DNA from: Lingula anatina
Lineage: Eukaryota; Brachiopoda; Lingulata; Lingulida; Lingulidae
DNA length: 64,000 bases
NCBI RefSeq assembly: GCF_001039355.2
Contig: NW_019774848.1
Span: 310,611-374,610 of the forward strand
Direction of reading: 5' to 3'
How positions within the stretch are numbered: position 1 is the first letter of the stretch; each line of letters begins with the position of its first letter. This document shows positions 38,601 through 51,541 of this stretch, piece by piece. The notes under the pieces were generated by a model, which was given only the letters and a program-made list of their open reading frames with translations, did not search any database and was not told where the DNA came from. A program made the translations under genes and the position numbers.

Positions 38601-39315
38601 CCACATGGGACAGGAGTGAAGGCAATCCGTCGATATTACTGTCAACACGCCGTCAGTATGAGAACATCACCAACAGATAATTGCTTCACTAGCGTTAAGA
38701 AACTCTTCTTTAATTTAGGGACCCGGAAGTGTATCGTACAGGGTCAGACAAACGCGGCTTCCGTCCTTATAGGCAGTACGAGAGCCTCCAAACTCAGCCC
38801 AGCGTTGAGGAACAGTCAGAGATCTCGGCCGATAGCCAGCAACACACGGAAGACGGGTACGTAAATAATAGACAGGAACACAGCCAATTCCATTAATACA
38901 CGACCAACGCGTCTGTATATTTTATAGTACATAACACAAAGCACAAACCAATAGCACATCAATCTGACAATACTACAAATAGTCATCATAGATAATATGT
39001 TTGATTTATAAATTGTAAACTACATTTTACCAACACGCTGGCCGCCGGGTAGAGAGTTGTCAAAAGCAGTTTTAGGTGTTATTGAACCTTAAAGCGCAGT
39101 TCATCTGTACTACTGTGCTGTTAGACCACCGTTAGTTTTTACATTGCGTTTTAGCAATTGAACTCATATTAAAACTCGAAGATGGCCTGCAGGGAATTGA
39201 TTCACATTTGGTGCTCTGTAAATGGGTTTTAATTAGTGTGAAAAAATGGATTGAAGTTTTGCAACATTTCGCATTCTGCTTCCATTTGGTTCTGTATTGA
39301 TGGCATAACGTAGAG

Positions 39316-39359
<44 letters not shown>

Positions 39360-42300
39360 GCACATATATAAACACAAGTAATACATTCGTTTTACCCATG
39401 ACCTTTGTAAAGGCACGTTTATTCCGCTAGAGAGAGGTTTCTCGTAGCACCTGCTAGTGCTAGCTGTTACTTTTAGACCAAAATATTTGTCTCCTTTTAT
39501 TCAGATAAATCAGTTGCAGTATACTCACTTAATATTGGACCTGGTTAATGAAAAGAAACGATTGGATAATATTTCAGTTACAGTGTTAAATTAGAATGAT
39601 TCTAAATGGAAGTGGGCAAAAATCACTGTTGGTCTTAAGTCCGGGCCACCCCGTGATCTTGAGTACCATGGCGCTCGGTCCCGGTGGTTTGGGCATCACG
39701 TCCAGAGAACTTTCCATTGATGTACGTTTGATATCATTTCCCAGTGTCATATAGAAGGAGATAAAGACCTCCTACATCTGAAGTTTAATCATCTTGTCCA
39801 TTGTGATTCCCCCATCATCTCCTGAAGTTAAAGTACTCCGCTTTGTACCGAAGTCGACCATTTCGACGTGCCGGATATCATTGCCTCGTCTCTATACCCC
39901 ATTGCCAGCTGCTCTTTCATGTTGAGAACGATCGATCGTCTGATACAATAAATGATGGAATGATCATCCCATCCTATAATGGATCTGGCAAAAAGTAGGC
40001 GATTACAGAGCGTTGGTGTTTATTTGTGTTCTGGACATGGAAAGGCAATGATTGTATGTACTAGTTCAACTACAGTTCTATGGTATAGTCCGCTCCAGTC
40101 AAACATTCTGATGCTATTGAGTTTTTAACTATTGAAACATCGTTTTGCCAAGATGGTGGACTAAAGCTATTTTTTCTTCAACTCATTACATCATACATAT
40201 ATACACGTTTTATTGGCAAGGAACATAAATATCCAGACCTATTCTGGCGTCCGGTGGAGCATTCATATTTTCCAATGACGCGACATTTTACAGAATTGCT
40301 TTGTGTTCAGGTCATCGACAAAAAAAAAATAGTAATTAAAAAAAATAAAAAATAAATAAAGATCAGCTATATGAATGAACTCAGCACCAACAAAAGCCTA
40401 ATGGCAATCCCCTTCCCACCCCCTCCAAACACCATGGCCTTCGTTAAATTTTAGTTTTTCCTGTCACGAAAACCGCTCCATGACTCAAACTCCAGGAGAG
40501 GTAAATGTCACTCTTCCATTTCTCTGATGATTCCTGCCTCCATTAAATGTTTTACATGCAGTATGCATCGATTTCTTAATGTTTCCTGCTGCGGTATAGT
40601 CCCCCGCCATTTACCGATTCAGTTTATGAATCAACCGACCTTGGCCATGACGGTGCCGCAGAGAACTGTTTACGGCATGATCAACATGGCCGCCTACTCC
40701 TCCACTATCCCTAGCTCAGTAATTCAGTTAACTTGTCGGTTCAGTTGGGATGCCGGTATGGTTTAAGTGTTGACACCTTCACGGTGAGGACGTGGGATGG
40801 GGGTCTTTATAGAACCACGTCCCCATCGGGTCTTTCAACGTGAAGTATTGACCAAGAGTTAATGACTTTATCCCGGTTATTGCACCCCATAGACATTTCG
40901 CTTCTTTATTAAATAAGGCTCTTAGATAAGCCACGTCGTGTTACCACTTATCAGTGAACTGGAGCCAATTATGCCATCAGCCTTGGAGTCTATGATATAA
41001 ACAACAAAGTGACAACGTGCTGACGAAATTTTTTCAATGATATTGTACCAGAAAGTGGTGGTTGCTTTCCATTACATACTCCTCGATCTTAAAAATAGAA
41101 GGATGAGGAACGAAGACAGAACGGCATTTGTTTCCATGACAACCACAATGGCGTTTTCCCGCATTTCAGTGACGCCCACATTCTTCATGTTTTGATTTTT
41201 TGGGTGATAAAAATCAATTTACTTTTCATCACGCGTGGGAGAGATGTATCGGTTACAAATCCCCTGACGAAGCGCCAAGCGAACTATAGTGCAGTCTTTC
41301 CATTTCCATATGCAAGGAAGAACCCAATTACACCATGCCAAAATGTTTGAACCCGATAATGATATCGTTAAATACAATTCAGCAAAAGCTGTCAGATAAC
41401 GCGTCAAGTAAATTACGTTTGGAAGGAAAAAGGTGTCAAAGGAGTCAAGCACGCTGGAATAGATATGGGTTTGTCGCTGAAATTTGTTTTGTAAGAATAA
41501 ATTGCTATTGAAATTATGTTTGTTTTCTATATAATTTTACTTTAAAGCAATAAACTTGCACGGGAGAAGTGGTGCATTCCACATTCCGATAGTATCAGGG
41601 TCTGCAACAGCTGCCAGGCTTCGTCAAGGTAGACTGATCTGTATTCATTTCTACCTGTACTACATTTCGTGTGTGAAATAAATTTCTGCTCTCATTCAAG
41701 GTATAATGATTATCCTGAAGAACAGGTAAAGTTAGTTGACGAAGACAACAAAGCGACATTCTCTGGACAGTGTCTTCGTGAATTGTCAGGTAAGTAGCGT
41801 CCCCAGAGGAAACAAAAACTTCACGCACTTGCTTCATGTTTGCCGAATCACAGTCAGTAACAAAACACACTTTCACCTATTTATCTACGCGTAATGAACT
41901 TAGAAATCAACACTTCATTGTCGCAGCATAATAAATGGAAAGTTTTTCTATATGCTTCTTGCCATTGTTACCGAGTATGCACTCTGCACATGGATCAATT
42001 TATCCAGAAAGTTAACAAACTGTTCAGTTCTCACCACTACCTCCATGAATACAAGCTCACATAGAGAGCGTGAGTGTTCTCGATGTTGCCCATGGAGTAC
42101 CTTCTCCAGCTCGCCGATACACTGAAGGTTCATGTGTCTGCAGCTTTAAGGAGGCTGTCCCGTGTCTTTGCAGGGATACCCGAGGAGGCCGCCGCCAACA
42201 GCAACCACCACAGCGACACCTATGAGCAGTATGAGCCCGAAGACGGCGGGGAGAGACGAGTGTCCTTTCAACTGAGTGACATACCCATACGACCCCCTTC

Positions 42301-43434
42301 GTCTTATTTCAAAAAAGGAAGAAGGTAAATATCCAGCCTTGCTCCTCATGTAAACACTTTTACTTGACTTTTGTTAAGGTAAGAGTTTTTTGCTCATTTG
42401 GGTCCTGTTAGATTCCGTGCGTAGCTGTTAATATGTTAATAAGATTCCATCTTTTACGGGGTACTCCATGTTCAACTTTTTGTTTCATACACACTCCTAA
42501 ACATAACCAACCGCTTACAGACAAAACAGCAGCGCAACAGTATGTTTTAGCTTTATTAGATACGAAGGTACAAAATTTATTTTCATCAGGGATATTAATC
42601 ACATGATCCAGGTGACATTTCTTGTTATTTATTATTGCGTTATAACTTAAAGGCAATCTTTACCAGTCTTCGCTCTGAGTGAGAAAGTCGTGTCTTACAG
42701 CGCCAGAGGGTCACAGCTGTCTAACAAAACAGTTATTCTGTTTTGCACACATCACCATGTCGCTATAATTGTCTTGTACATGTTTTGTTGTCCTGTTTTC
42801 CGGTTTCTCCAATAAATCGTTTAATTGTCAAGAACCCTCCGCAACCCTTTATGCTCTGAATAGGTAAAACTTTGCTAGTTTTTTTGAGCAACAAAGCTTT
42901 GTTAACTTTCTCTTCGCGCACCTGTAGCTTTTACTCGTAAAAAAATCGATTCCACTTCAACTTGAACCACGCCAAACTATATGTCTCAGTAACTGTGCAT
43001 CTCTCTCCAGCATGCAGCACGATGACGTCACTTCCGGTGACAGTGTCAACAACAACAACATGTAAGTGATACGGGGATTCCTGCTGTGAAAGTTATAATT
43101 ATTTTATCAGAATGCTTTTCGTTTATAGTCTCACTTTTTTCATTAACAACTAATAAACCTATATTCCAGGAACGCCCTTGTGATGCACGGCGTTCTACTC
43201 CAGTACAGTTAGGGGGCGGTATCGGATACAATACATTTCCTACACATCAAGTCATTAAAACGAAAAACCGATTCATCTAATATGGGCAAAAGGTTAACAA
43301 ACAGTGTTGCGAAGTTGTTGGTAATTTGGATTTAATTTGCGCCCGAAGTGCGATTATTGTGACAATTTTAAGAATTGAGCGTGGCCTTCTCGAATGTCGA
43401 GGATTGATAAACAAAATTTAAATATTATTCATTG

Positions 43435-43510
<76 letters not shown>

Positions 43511-46500
43511 TAATAAATAAATAAACATTATTTTTGCTGGAATTAACCAAATTGACTTCTTTGTATGCTGGCAAAGTGGTGCAAAATTTTCTCATATTTG
43601 TCGCGTCCAGCAATATTTAGGCACAATGCGCGTTCTAAGTAAAATTCATCGCCTCTTGTCTCCGATACTGTCCCCGGTGTTTGCCACAAATGGTTGTTTA
43701 TATCGGCAGCTCGTCCTATCACCGATAAAAGGCCCATTTATTCATTTTAGCATATAATTCATTCATCAGTTTATTTAGATAATGGATAACTATGTTTCTT
43801 TTTTTACATATTCTTTGGTTCGGGAATTGCAGCATTGATTTTCTGGGCTGAGCACAATGGATCCTTCACGCATGCGTGTTCGGCCACTTTTCACAAAGCA
43901 TGATTGATTGATTGTTATAACCTTAACTCAATATCACAAAGGCCCTTGTCTTCCAGTAGTGTGTTAGGGCGTACATAAAGATGTTAAGAAGCATTTTGTC
44001 ATTCAAACCACTTTACATTTAGCATTTAGACACGAGTTATATGTTTGACTTTTTTCTAGCAATGTATTTTTTCTACGTTTGTCCATTTTTTTTTTATTTT
44101 GCTGATATGTCTATTAGTTTGAGTGTAATTTGTTTTGTGATGCTGAGTGTGTCTTAAGATGGTTCCCTGGGTTTGGTAGAACATCCACATATCTACATGA
44201 GATTGGATTGCAACACGGTTTAATTGCACAGCGTTGATCGAGTAACAAAGGATCTACAGCTTTGTCATTGAAACATGTAGGCCTATAGAACTGTGTTATA
44301 TATCTTTTGTTGACTATCTACTGTATGCCTGTATACAACATGTGAATAATAATTTGTTTTATTTGTTTCCCTAACTCTCATCAAGAGGAAATTTAAAAAA
44401 CTTCATGACATTTAAATTTGATTAACATTCAGTGTTTTAGAGCGAGGAACAAAACATCTTTTTTTATTTTAGGCGTATCTTTAGACATCTTTTGTAACAT
44501 TTTTTTATCCTAGCTTACTGATTCCATTTGTTAAATTCAGGTACACAGAGGGAGATTACCACTATCTTAAGAAGTTGCGAATTGACCCTGTTCCATCTGC
44601 TTCTGCTGCTAAAATGGTTCGCCAGGCAACAGTGGCAACGCCAGAAATAATGGCGTACGAGAACGTAACGCCACGTAAGGACGCGTCTGAGATCACGCGC
44701 GAAGTGACTTTGTTCTCTGATGACAATGTCACAGACCACGAGATGGAGGAGGAAAACTATGCACCGAACCTGACGAATACGCACATTGTAAGAGACGCTA
44801 GACCTCACAAAACTGAAGTGTGTGTTGAAGTCCATCGAATAGCAAGCGAATCACCGTTATCAAACGGTAACGTCAACAAACCCTCCCCGCCAAGAAATTT
44901 AATGGTCGATAAAAGTGGGCGAAGACGCCAGTCTCAGAGCCTCGAGGTGGTCAGTCCTTTAGGGCGGCAGAGCCTGGGGGAGGCCCGCAAAGTACGCAGT
45001 TATGATGCTGTTCTGGATTATGAGTTTGAGCAGGCAGCGTTGGACCGAATGAACAAGGGACCCTTCTACAACGCAGATTACGACGTGGTGTCAGAGAGCA
45101 AGAAGTCTCCGTGCCGCGGCCGGGTCTGTTATAACGACACGGGCAGCTACGAGAATGTCAACGAAGAGAAGATTTGCGACGAGCTGGAAATGGGGGCCCT
45201 GGAAATGGACAAAATCACGCTGACCGAGAGCGATGAAACAGAGGAAACACTCAATGGAGGGCAAAAGTATCGGGACCTTTGGTATCTGAGAGCAACGTTG
45301 GAAAAAGAGGAGGAGAACCAGGAGGATACGGTAAGAATGGAGGATACTTTGTCACCGTCACCAGAAAATGAATCTCCCGAGCAAGGGACATCTATAACGA
45401 CGTCCTTTGAGTCCACAGCGGGGTACGCAGACGAGAGCGACGTTAATATGCCGGAAAACAAAGGGGATCCCAAAATACCAGAACAAAAGAGAAAACAATC
45501 GGCGCAGTTCCTCACGCCGCCTAACGTTAACGGAGAAATGAGGAGGCAAAACTATAGAAGTATTCTCACAAAGCGTCTGCAGAACAAAATGGACGCGCCA
45601 CCGACAGCAAGCAATGATAACAGTTTCGACAGCTTTGAGACGGACGGCGGACGGAGTACGTCCGAGTCCAGTCGACAGGAGGTGACAACGACGTCATTCG
45701 AGACATCTACGGATAATACTGACAGTACCAACGACAGTCAGACACACAAACTGCAACAAATGAAACACGACAGTGGGTACAAATCCTTGGAGGTGAATAA
45801 ATCGTTAGATAATGGTGCTGCGCCAGTGAAAGCGTTGTCTCTGGACAGCCACACACCTCCTAGGCTAGCTAAAAAGCAAATGCGCGTCTCCTTTGAACAA
45901 GACAGCATCGACAAAGACGAAGCCATGGACACGTACCCGCCAACAGAGGGAGAGGGGGCAACGGCAAGCGCCGCCGACCCGACACACAAACGCTACAGGA
46001 AAAACAACAACCATAACCACGGCGGCCAATTATTCGACAGGAGGGCAGCTAAAACTGCGTCGAAGAAAAGGCGGGAGTTTCATCGTGAGCGTCAGTTAGT
46101 TCACGTGTATGAAAGTATCAACGAGCCTGAGACCGACAGCAAGTCTGACCAACCCTCTGGGGACAGCTTTGAAGAGCCCGCCACCTCTAGAGCTCCTCCC
46201 CAGCCGCACGGGAAGTTCTCCGTTTTCACTCGATTCTTCCGTTCTAGTAGCGGGAAAACTAGGCATAAAACTCGCGTTCGAGATTACAGCATTGACGAAA
46301 AAACCGATCAGATCTTCAACGAATTCCTCCGACAGGACCCGAAGTACGAACCTGCCTCGTCTCTCTCAGTGCGCTCTCGGTCCCCGAGAATCCATTCGCG
46401 GCATCGTGGCTTGAGTCGCAAGCAGTACACAGACCCGCAGATTGGCGAGTCGTCGGGAAGAGGGAACAAATTGAAGCCAGAGATGAGAAGCGTCAGTCTG

Positions 46501-46695
46501 GGTAGCGACAGCAGCTGCAGCTCCACGAGAAAACTGTCTCCCCAGGACAGCATAGAGGAGGAGTACCTTAGGCAGGAGAGCGCCAGAATTTGGGACTCTG
46601 GTCGGGAACGCCACTTTGCTTCTCCCAAGGAACACCCTCAAAGCACCATTCACGAAATTCCGATCATCAAACTCCATACAGAAGAAGAACAGTAA
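35677..46695 (+). CDS. Single-pass membrane protein with transmembrane-adaptor layout, 915 aa, 7 coding exons
   Basis: Not a recognised family. Exons: 35677-35734 (ATG 35714), 36657-36799, 38719-38856, 41701-41789, 42174-42324, 43011-43061 and 44541-46695. All have GT-AG borders and compatible phases; the CDS is 2748 nt. The N-terminus (about 21 residues, no signal peptide) is followed by a membrane helix at about 22-44, then the juxtamembrane motif CKYC (45-48) and KK, giving N-outside/C-inside topology. The remaining roughly 865 residues look disordered and cytoplasmic. They carry many Tyr motifs: YESL (75), YENV (237 and 401), YDVV (378), YESI (721) and others. Two RVSF motifs, 159-162 and 646-649, match the PP1-docking consensus. 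Short exodomain, TM, CxxC palmitoylation motif and Tyr-rich tail are the hallmarks of LAT/PAG/LIME adaptors. The resemblance is architectural, not demonstrated homology. Additional 5' UTR exons are expected. Confidence 0.82.
38362..38402. repeat. GA microsatellite
   Basis: Imperfect (GA)n run inside intron 2 of the adaptor-like gene, interrupted once by GAAGA. Confidence 0.85.
39320..39357. repeat. TA microsatellite
   Basis: Uninterrupted (TA)n of about 38 bases in intron 3 of the adaptor-like gene. It would extrude as a cruciform and is likely polymorphic. Confidence 0.85.
43170..43212 (+). CDS. Possible alternative terminal exon of the adaptor-like gene
   Basis: After exon 43011-43061 (phase 2, ending AT), a well-formed acceptor CTATATTCCAG at 43169 precedes a frame that continues in phase: AT|G then NALVMHGVLLQYS and stop at 43210-43212. 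A CTAAT branch-like word sits 20 bases upstream of the acceptor. Use of this exon would give a 211-residue membrane protein lacking almost the whole Tyr-rich tail. No poly(A) signal was seen nearby, so this may be fortuitous. Confidence 0.25.
43435..43512. repeat. Poly-A tract running into (AAT)n
   Basis: About 42 A residues followed by about ten AAT units, in intron 6 of the adaptor-like gene. The form (poly-A followed by a derived trinucleotide array) suggests an old retroposed poly-A tail, but no identifiable element body was found 5' of it. Confidence 0.8.
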
Positions 46696-48363
46696 ATGTT
46701 GAAGCTGTGCTTCTACAGGTTTTAATCTTTTCAATCTCTCCTTACCACACTGACACATTCCATCTTGAAACAGACGACATCTTGCTCGTGCACATTACCG
46801 GAGCGCAATGCTCTTTTTTATGACCTAGCGATTTGCTTCGATCCATTGACGAGTACCCATCGATGCTGCTTATTGTACAGGTGTTTTTTTCCTCTTAAAA
46901 ATATGCATATCCATTCAGGAACATTGTTGTTGGTGGTCTTTGTCTTTAATCTTACATATGGCCGTATATTGTGAACCACGATAAAGTTATTTTGATAGGG
47001 AGGGACGGGGCGTTTGTACAATCGAGCAAGTTATCAGCTGCTCTTGAATCTTTCATCTTTCAACGGCAAAGCGAGAAATGTATTCAATGAAGCGTTGCCT
47101 ATGGCAACAAGAGTTTTCTGCGGAACTGTAAAAATGTCTCCAAGTCAGGAGGCCGGTTTGCGATATGCTCAAATATTATATAGTTTTGTTGCATAATTTT
47201 TCACTTGTCGATGTGTTAATTGGTATTCGATCTTTATCTTGTTGAGTATTTTGGGTAGATTGAATGAAACGCTGATAATTAGGGGGTCATATTTTACATA
47301 ATGTTAAGCACACAGTTGTTTTGATAATTAATTAACCTACAGGTTTCTTCTGTCTACACACTTGCAAATCACTTTTTAAACTGTATATTTTTATACTACA
47401 AGTTTGACTCTGCTATGGGTTATTACATTGGTGCACAGAACAGTTACGCTTATTTCTTTTGAAAATACCTTTTTTGAGTCTCTTAGATATTTGTTCAAGT
47501 TATTGCATGGAATGTAGATTTTGGTCTTTTCGTAGGCTCTTAAATCTAATCAATTGCAGCATTAGCAATATCATGTTCGCTAGAGTGCTTACGTCCGTCA
47601 CAGATATGGGGTTCTTGTATCAAATTTTGACCACCGTAAGGTTCCTATTTAATTAAATTTGATCCTATTTGAAAACAACGCATATGGGAAGTGCACCGCC
47701 AAGGGAGGGAGGGTGGCATGTCAGTTTTCAACTCTGTGACGGCGGTAGCCTATATGTTTTTATAACATGCATCATTCTTAGCAACGTCTCCCTTAGCAAC
47801 AGATTATTTCATTAATTAGCAATGCAGGGTATCTGCTAAACATTATTTTAGCATGCATATCAGCGTTCTGAATCTATCACTACTATGTAGGATACCTTGT
47901 TATTCACCAGAATAAGTTTTTGTACACGGTAAGCGTCTCGCGTGTATTGTGCTCGATTTTTGCATTAATATATTCATACAAGATTTGAAAAAAACGTTTT
48001 TAAAAAATTCTACTTATATATTTTCGCAAATTTGCGACTGTATTTTGTCATTGTGCAATGCATTGTTCTGTGATCGTTATGGTGAGTAAAATACTTTTTC
48101 AAGTTTATGAAACGTTTGTCATTACTTTATAAAAATGAAACGCCGAATCACATCATGAAAACATAACATAAGAAACATAATGTAATTATCTTACACTTTA
48201 ATTTTCTCATTTTTAGATGAAAGCTATCGTTCGCGAAAATTTGGTTTTATTGGCGTCAGTCGGCCTTTAACCACAATCATTCCCATAAAAGTACCACAAA
48301 TAATATTAGATTTCTTACATAAAATGTTTTTCCCAGTCATCCTACTCCACATCATCAAAACAT
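46696..48363. other. 3' UTR and intergenic space between convergent genes
   Basis: Contains the 3' UTR of the adaptor-like gene. No canonical plus-strand AATAAA was found within the first few hundred bases; GATAAA at 46979-46984 is a possible variant. A minus-strand AATAAA (TTTATT at 48246-48251) lies about 115 bp beyond the stop of the 48364-49554 gene. No other feature supported. Confidence 0.4.
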
Positions 48364-49554
48364 TTAGTCGTCAAACGTGAAAGTCAGAAAACTTGAAAAA
48401 TTTTTGGTTTCTTGTTTTGAGTCTGCCGGTTTCTTTGCTGTGGGCCTTTTGTCGTCACCCTCCAGTTGCTGAGCCCCGTCTGCCACTCTCTGCGCCTGTC
48501 TGTCAACAAAGTTTTGGACCTTCTCTCGTAGTGCTATGTTTTCAAGCTTTACTTTTAACAGAAGATCTTCCCTCATGGCTGCCCCCCAGTTCTTATCATG
48601 GACGCGGGCAGGACGGGTGTGGTGAAACGCTTGGGCGCTTTTTGGAGGAACGCGCGCAGGTAACAACTGTGCCGTTAAATGTGTATCCGGCGTTCTAGTC
48701 GCGCTTACCAGGCTGGCGCTTTTACTTCTTCGGTGCTTTCGCACCAATGAAAGGACGTCTTTGTCTTTCTCATTATCTCCAGCAGTATTCAACGCCGCGC
48801 AATTCCCTGACGTGCGTGTAGGTGTTATCAGGAGTTGTGGGTGGGTTTTTAAAGATTCCACCTGCTCTCTCACCACTTGTTTACTGCCATTCGTATGTCT
48901 CCAGGTAAAACTGCGCACTAATTTGGCGTCTGGTGATCTTCTTGACAGTAACCCGCGTGTGTTTGGAATAGAAAATGTGTCTGTCTCTGGTAAACACCGG
49001 ACATCCGTCTTCAGATCACGTGATAACATCCTCGTGTCCCTGGTGTCACTGTGGTCAAGACTTGGACCGTCTCCACTTTGGCTGTAATCACTCTCATCTG
49101 AAGTCCGCAAGGCACCTGTACCTGTTATAGGGCTTAGCGTATGCTCCCTTTTAATGGAGGCAGACTCCTTGTCAAATCGCTCGGTAGTGTCGTGTTTTAT
49201 GAGTCGTTTACCGGCAGCGTATGTAGTCAAATCTTTGACAGCGTTCTCCCTCACAGGTGCCGATATGCACCGCGTATTAGAAGACATTCGTTTAAATTTT
49301 GACATCTCAGGCGTTTTCACGCTTGTCTTATCGTATTTACTCCTTCGTTTCTTAAACATTTGTTCTTCGCGTCGCAGTGAGTCCAGAAGCATAGACTTAT
49401 CCAATTCCAACTTCTTGATCTGAGCCTGACAGTCTTTCTTCAGATCTAAAAAACACTTAAACAACTTTTGGGACTGGATGAGTTCGTAGGCAGATTTCTG
49501 CTCGCTGAACGATATCTTTTGGGATCCTGTCGATTTTGAATAATTTTTCAACAT
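48364..49554 (-). CDS. Single-exon coiled-coil/disordered protein of unknown function, 396 aa
   Basis: Not recognised. It is an uninterrupted frame with even codon use, far longer than chance in this region. The N-terminal part (about residues 20-75) is helical and Lys/Glu/Leu-rich (FLDLKKDCQAQIKKLELD...LRREEQMFKKRR), a probable coiled coil. The middle is Ser/Thr/Arg-rich and likely disordered. A second short coiled-coil candidate lies near residues 325-355 (EDLLLKVKLENIALREKV). The protein ends FSSFLTFTFDD. There are no membrane segments or catalytic motifs. A 5' UTR intron is possible because AG/GT sites occur upstream, but the coding part needs none. It lies convergent to the adaptor-like gene. 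Retroposed origin is possible for an intronless gene here, but no poly-A tail or target duplication was found. Confidence 0.75.
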   Translation of the reverse strand: MLKNYSKSTGSQKISFSEQKSAYELIQSQKLFKCFLDLKKDCQAQIKKLELDKSMLLDSLRREEQMFKKRRSKYDKTSVKTPEMSKFKRMSSNTRCISAPVRENAVKDLTTYAAGKRLIKHDTTERFDKESASIKREHTLSPITGTGALRTSDESDYSQSGDGPSLDHSDTRDTRMLSRDLKTDVRCLPETDTFSIPNTRGLLSRRSPDAKLVRSFTWRHTNGSKQVVREQVESLKTHPQLLITPTRTSGNCAALNTAGDNEKDKDVLSLVRKHRRSKSASLVSATRTPDTHLTAQLLPARVPPKSAQAFHHTRPARVHDKNWGAAMREDLLLKVKLENIALREKVQNFVDRQAQRVADGAQQLEGDDKRPTAKKPADSKQETKNFSSFLTFTFDD

Positions 49555-51506
49555 CTTGGCAGAGAAAACTTCTGCGATGTCCTGTCACGTCTGTAGCACA
49601 CGTCGTCGCCTTGCTGTTTACTAGTCGCCGCCTAAAATATAAAACCAAGATGCAGCCTGAGTCAAAGGTGACCTTGATACTTGACGTTTAACTCCTGGGG
49701 TTATATATATATAAAGACTGACCAAAGGACTGTTGATGACTTGATGTGCATTCGAAAACATAAAAGGTCTCAGATGCGGCATTAATTTCTCTCCACAATG
49801 TCCGTCGTACCTGAGATCATGATAGGCTACAGGTCGCACGGCGGTACAGTTGACTTAGAATTGACTCTGGTAAAAATCTTGCATAGTTTTAATTGAAGCA
49901 TACATACTTACGTTATACACACTTCTGTGAAGTCAGTTGTATAAAAATATTTACAGCTCTCTTTAGTATTTTACCATTTGCTTTCCAAGTTGAAAATATT
50001 TTACATTTTACTTAAAGAAAAAATACGCCAGCAACTAAATATTAATATTTCAGCTGCAATTCCTTCACTTTTCTCGAGCATGTATTTATTTCTACTTACC
50101 TCCACTCTGAACTGAATGCCTTCTGACATGCCATCAGATTGTTTCTAGTATGAATAATATCTCCGTATTTAATCAGAGGCTCTGCGCTCCTCCAGTTACC
50201 TGTACCTGAGCCAGTCAGCGGTGAACAAAGTACACCTGTACACCGGGGAGAAAAGGTGTCCCCACTTGTGGAGCGGGATTAATATCAACCCATACTGGGG
50301 GTAATTCCAAACACAAGCAGCAGAAGTGTCGGGGACATTGTGAACGGGATTCCATGTTGACACACACGTTTAGAGATAATTCCCCTCAAGAAGCAAACCA
50401 AATGCAATGACAAATGACGAAAAACTTGTTAGTAGAACCCAGGTTTACTCTACACCATCATATATACATGGTGATGACATGATCAGTAATCTTCTCTTAC
50501 AGGTTATTCATGTTTGCTGTATGACATGAAATGAAAACTTTTTAACATTCATGTCTTTCTGTTGCCATTATACAGAAGTTTTAAATTGTAAACAAGCCTG
50601 TACAGTTACAAACAAGTAGTTTCTTTGTCCCTTTTCTGATTTCTAGAATACAGGTAGACTCCTCTTATGCAGGTTTGACATATTATTATTGAATTATTAA
50701 GCGACTGTCATCAGTTTCCACAACTTCATTTTTAATCCAATCCATCTACATTCACGTAGACAATTTCTTTAAACAGAAGTCAAATCGTTCTTTATTGTTG
50801 ATGCTGTAGCTACGGCTTTACCACGCACAGGAATATAGATTAATCCAGCATGTCCAGAATGACGGCATATAGAGTGTACCCCAAATGTTTTACATTTATG
50901 CTTTTTCATTCTGTTTAATATATATCATAAAACCGGGGTGTTACCAAATACAACTGTCTACAACTTTCCTTTCTAAGACAAAAAGGCAAAATTTACCCCC
51001 ACCTTTTATCAAAGCAAAATGACAGATTTAACCCCCAATTCACCTGAGAGCAACCAAAGCACAACAACAGACCCCTTTTCTCTTGTTTCTCTACATCCAG
51101 GGGAGGAGAAGGGTGGAATACCTACAGGGTGACATCCTTCTAGAAATCCCATGTCTGCCAGACCTAGACTTTGCGGACTATGGTTACAACATATAACTAC
51201 ATCCTGAACAATTTTCAATAATACAAATAAAAAAGCAACTAAACACAACCAGTTTAGTAAAATATTTTATTAATTTTTACAGTAAAAAAGACTGCAACTT
51301 CCCTCATGCAGTCTAATCTGTAACTAGTTGTGTGTTGATATTTTGCATAGACCTCCCCAAAAGGTTCAATCATTGTACAGAAAAAGTTCAACAAAATTCA
51401 GTCCATCTTCTCAAGTATAATGGCTACATCAACAGCCTGTCTGCATAGCACCTTTACAAACTATTTACCTTACAAAATAAATACATACATGCATACATAC
51501 CTGAAT

Positions 51507-51541
<35 letters not shown>

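Noticed and set aside
40527-40766. Plus-strand frame of 79 codons in an intron of the adaptor-like gene
   Set aside because: Neither end has splice sites in a phase compatible with neighbouring exons (38719-38856 and 41701-41789 already join in phase).
41701-41725. Short version of adaptor exon 4 using the donor GAACAG|GTAAAG
   Set aside because: Would leave phase 0, incompatible with the next exon. The donor at 41789 (TCAG|GTAAGTAG) keeps the frame.
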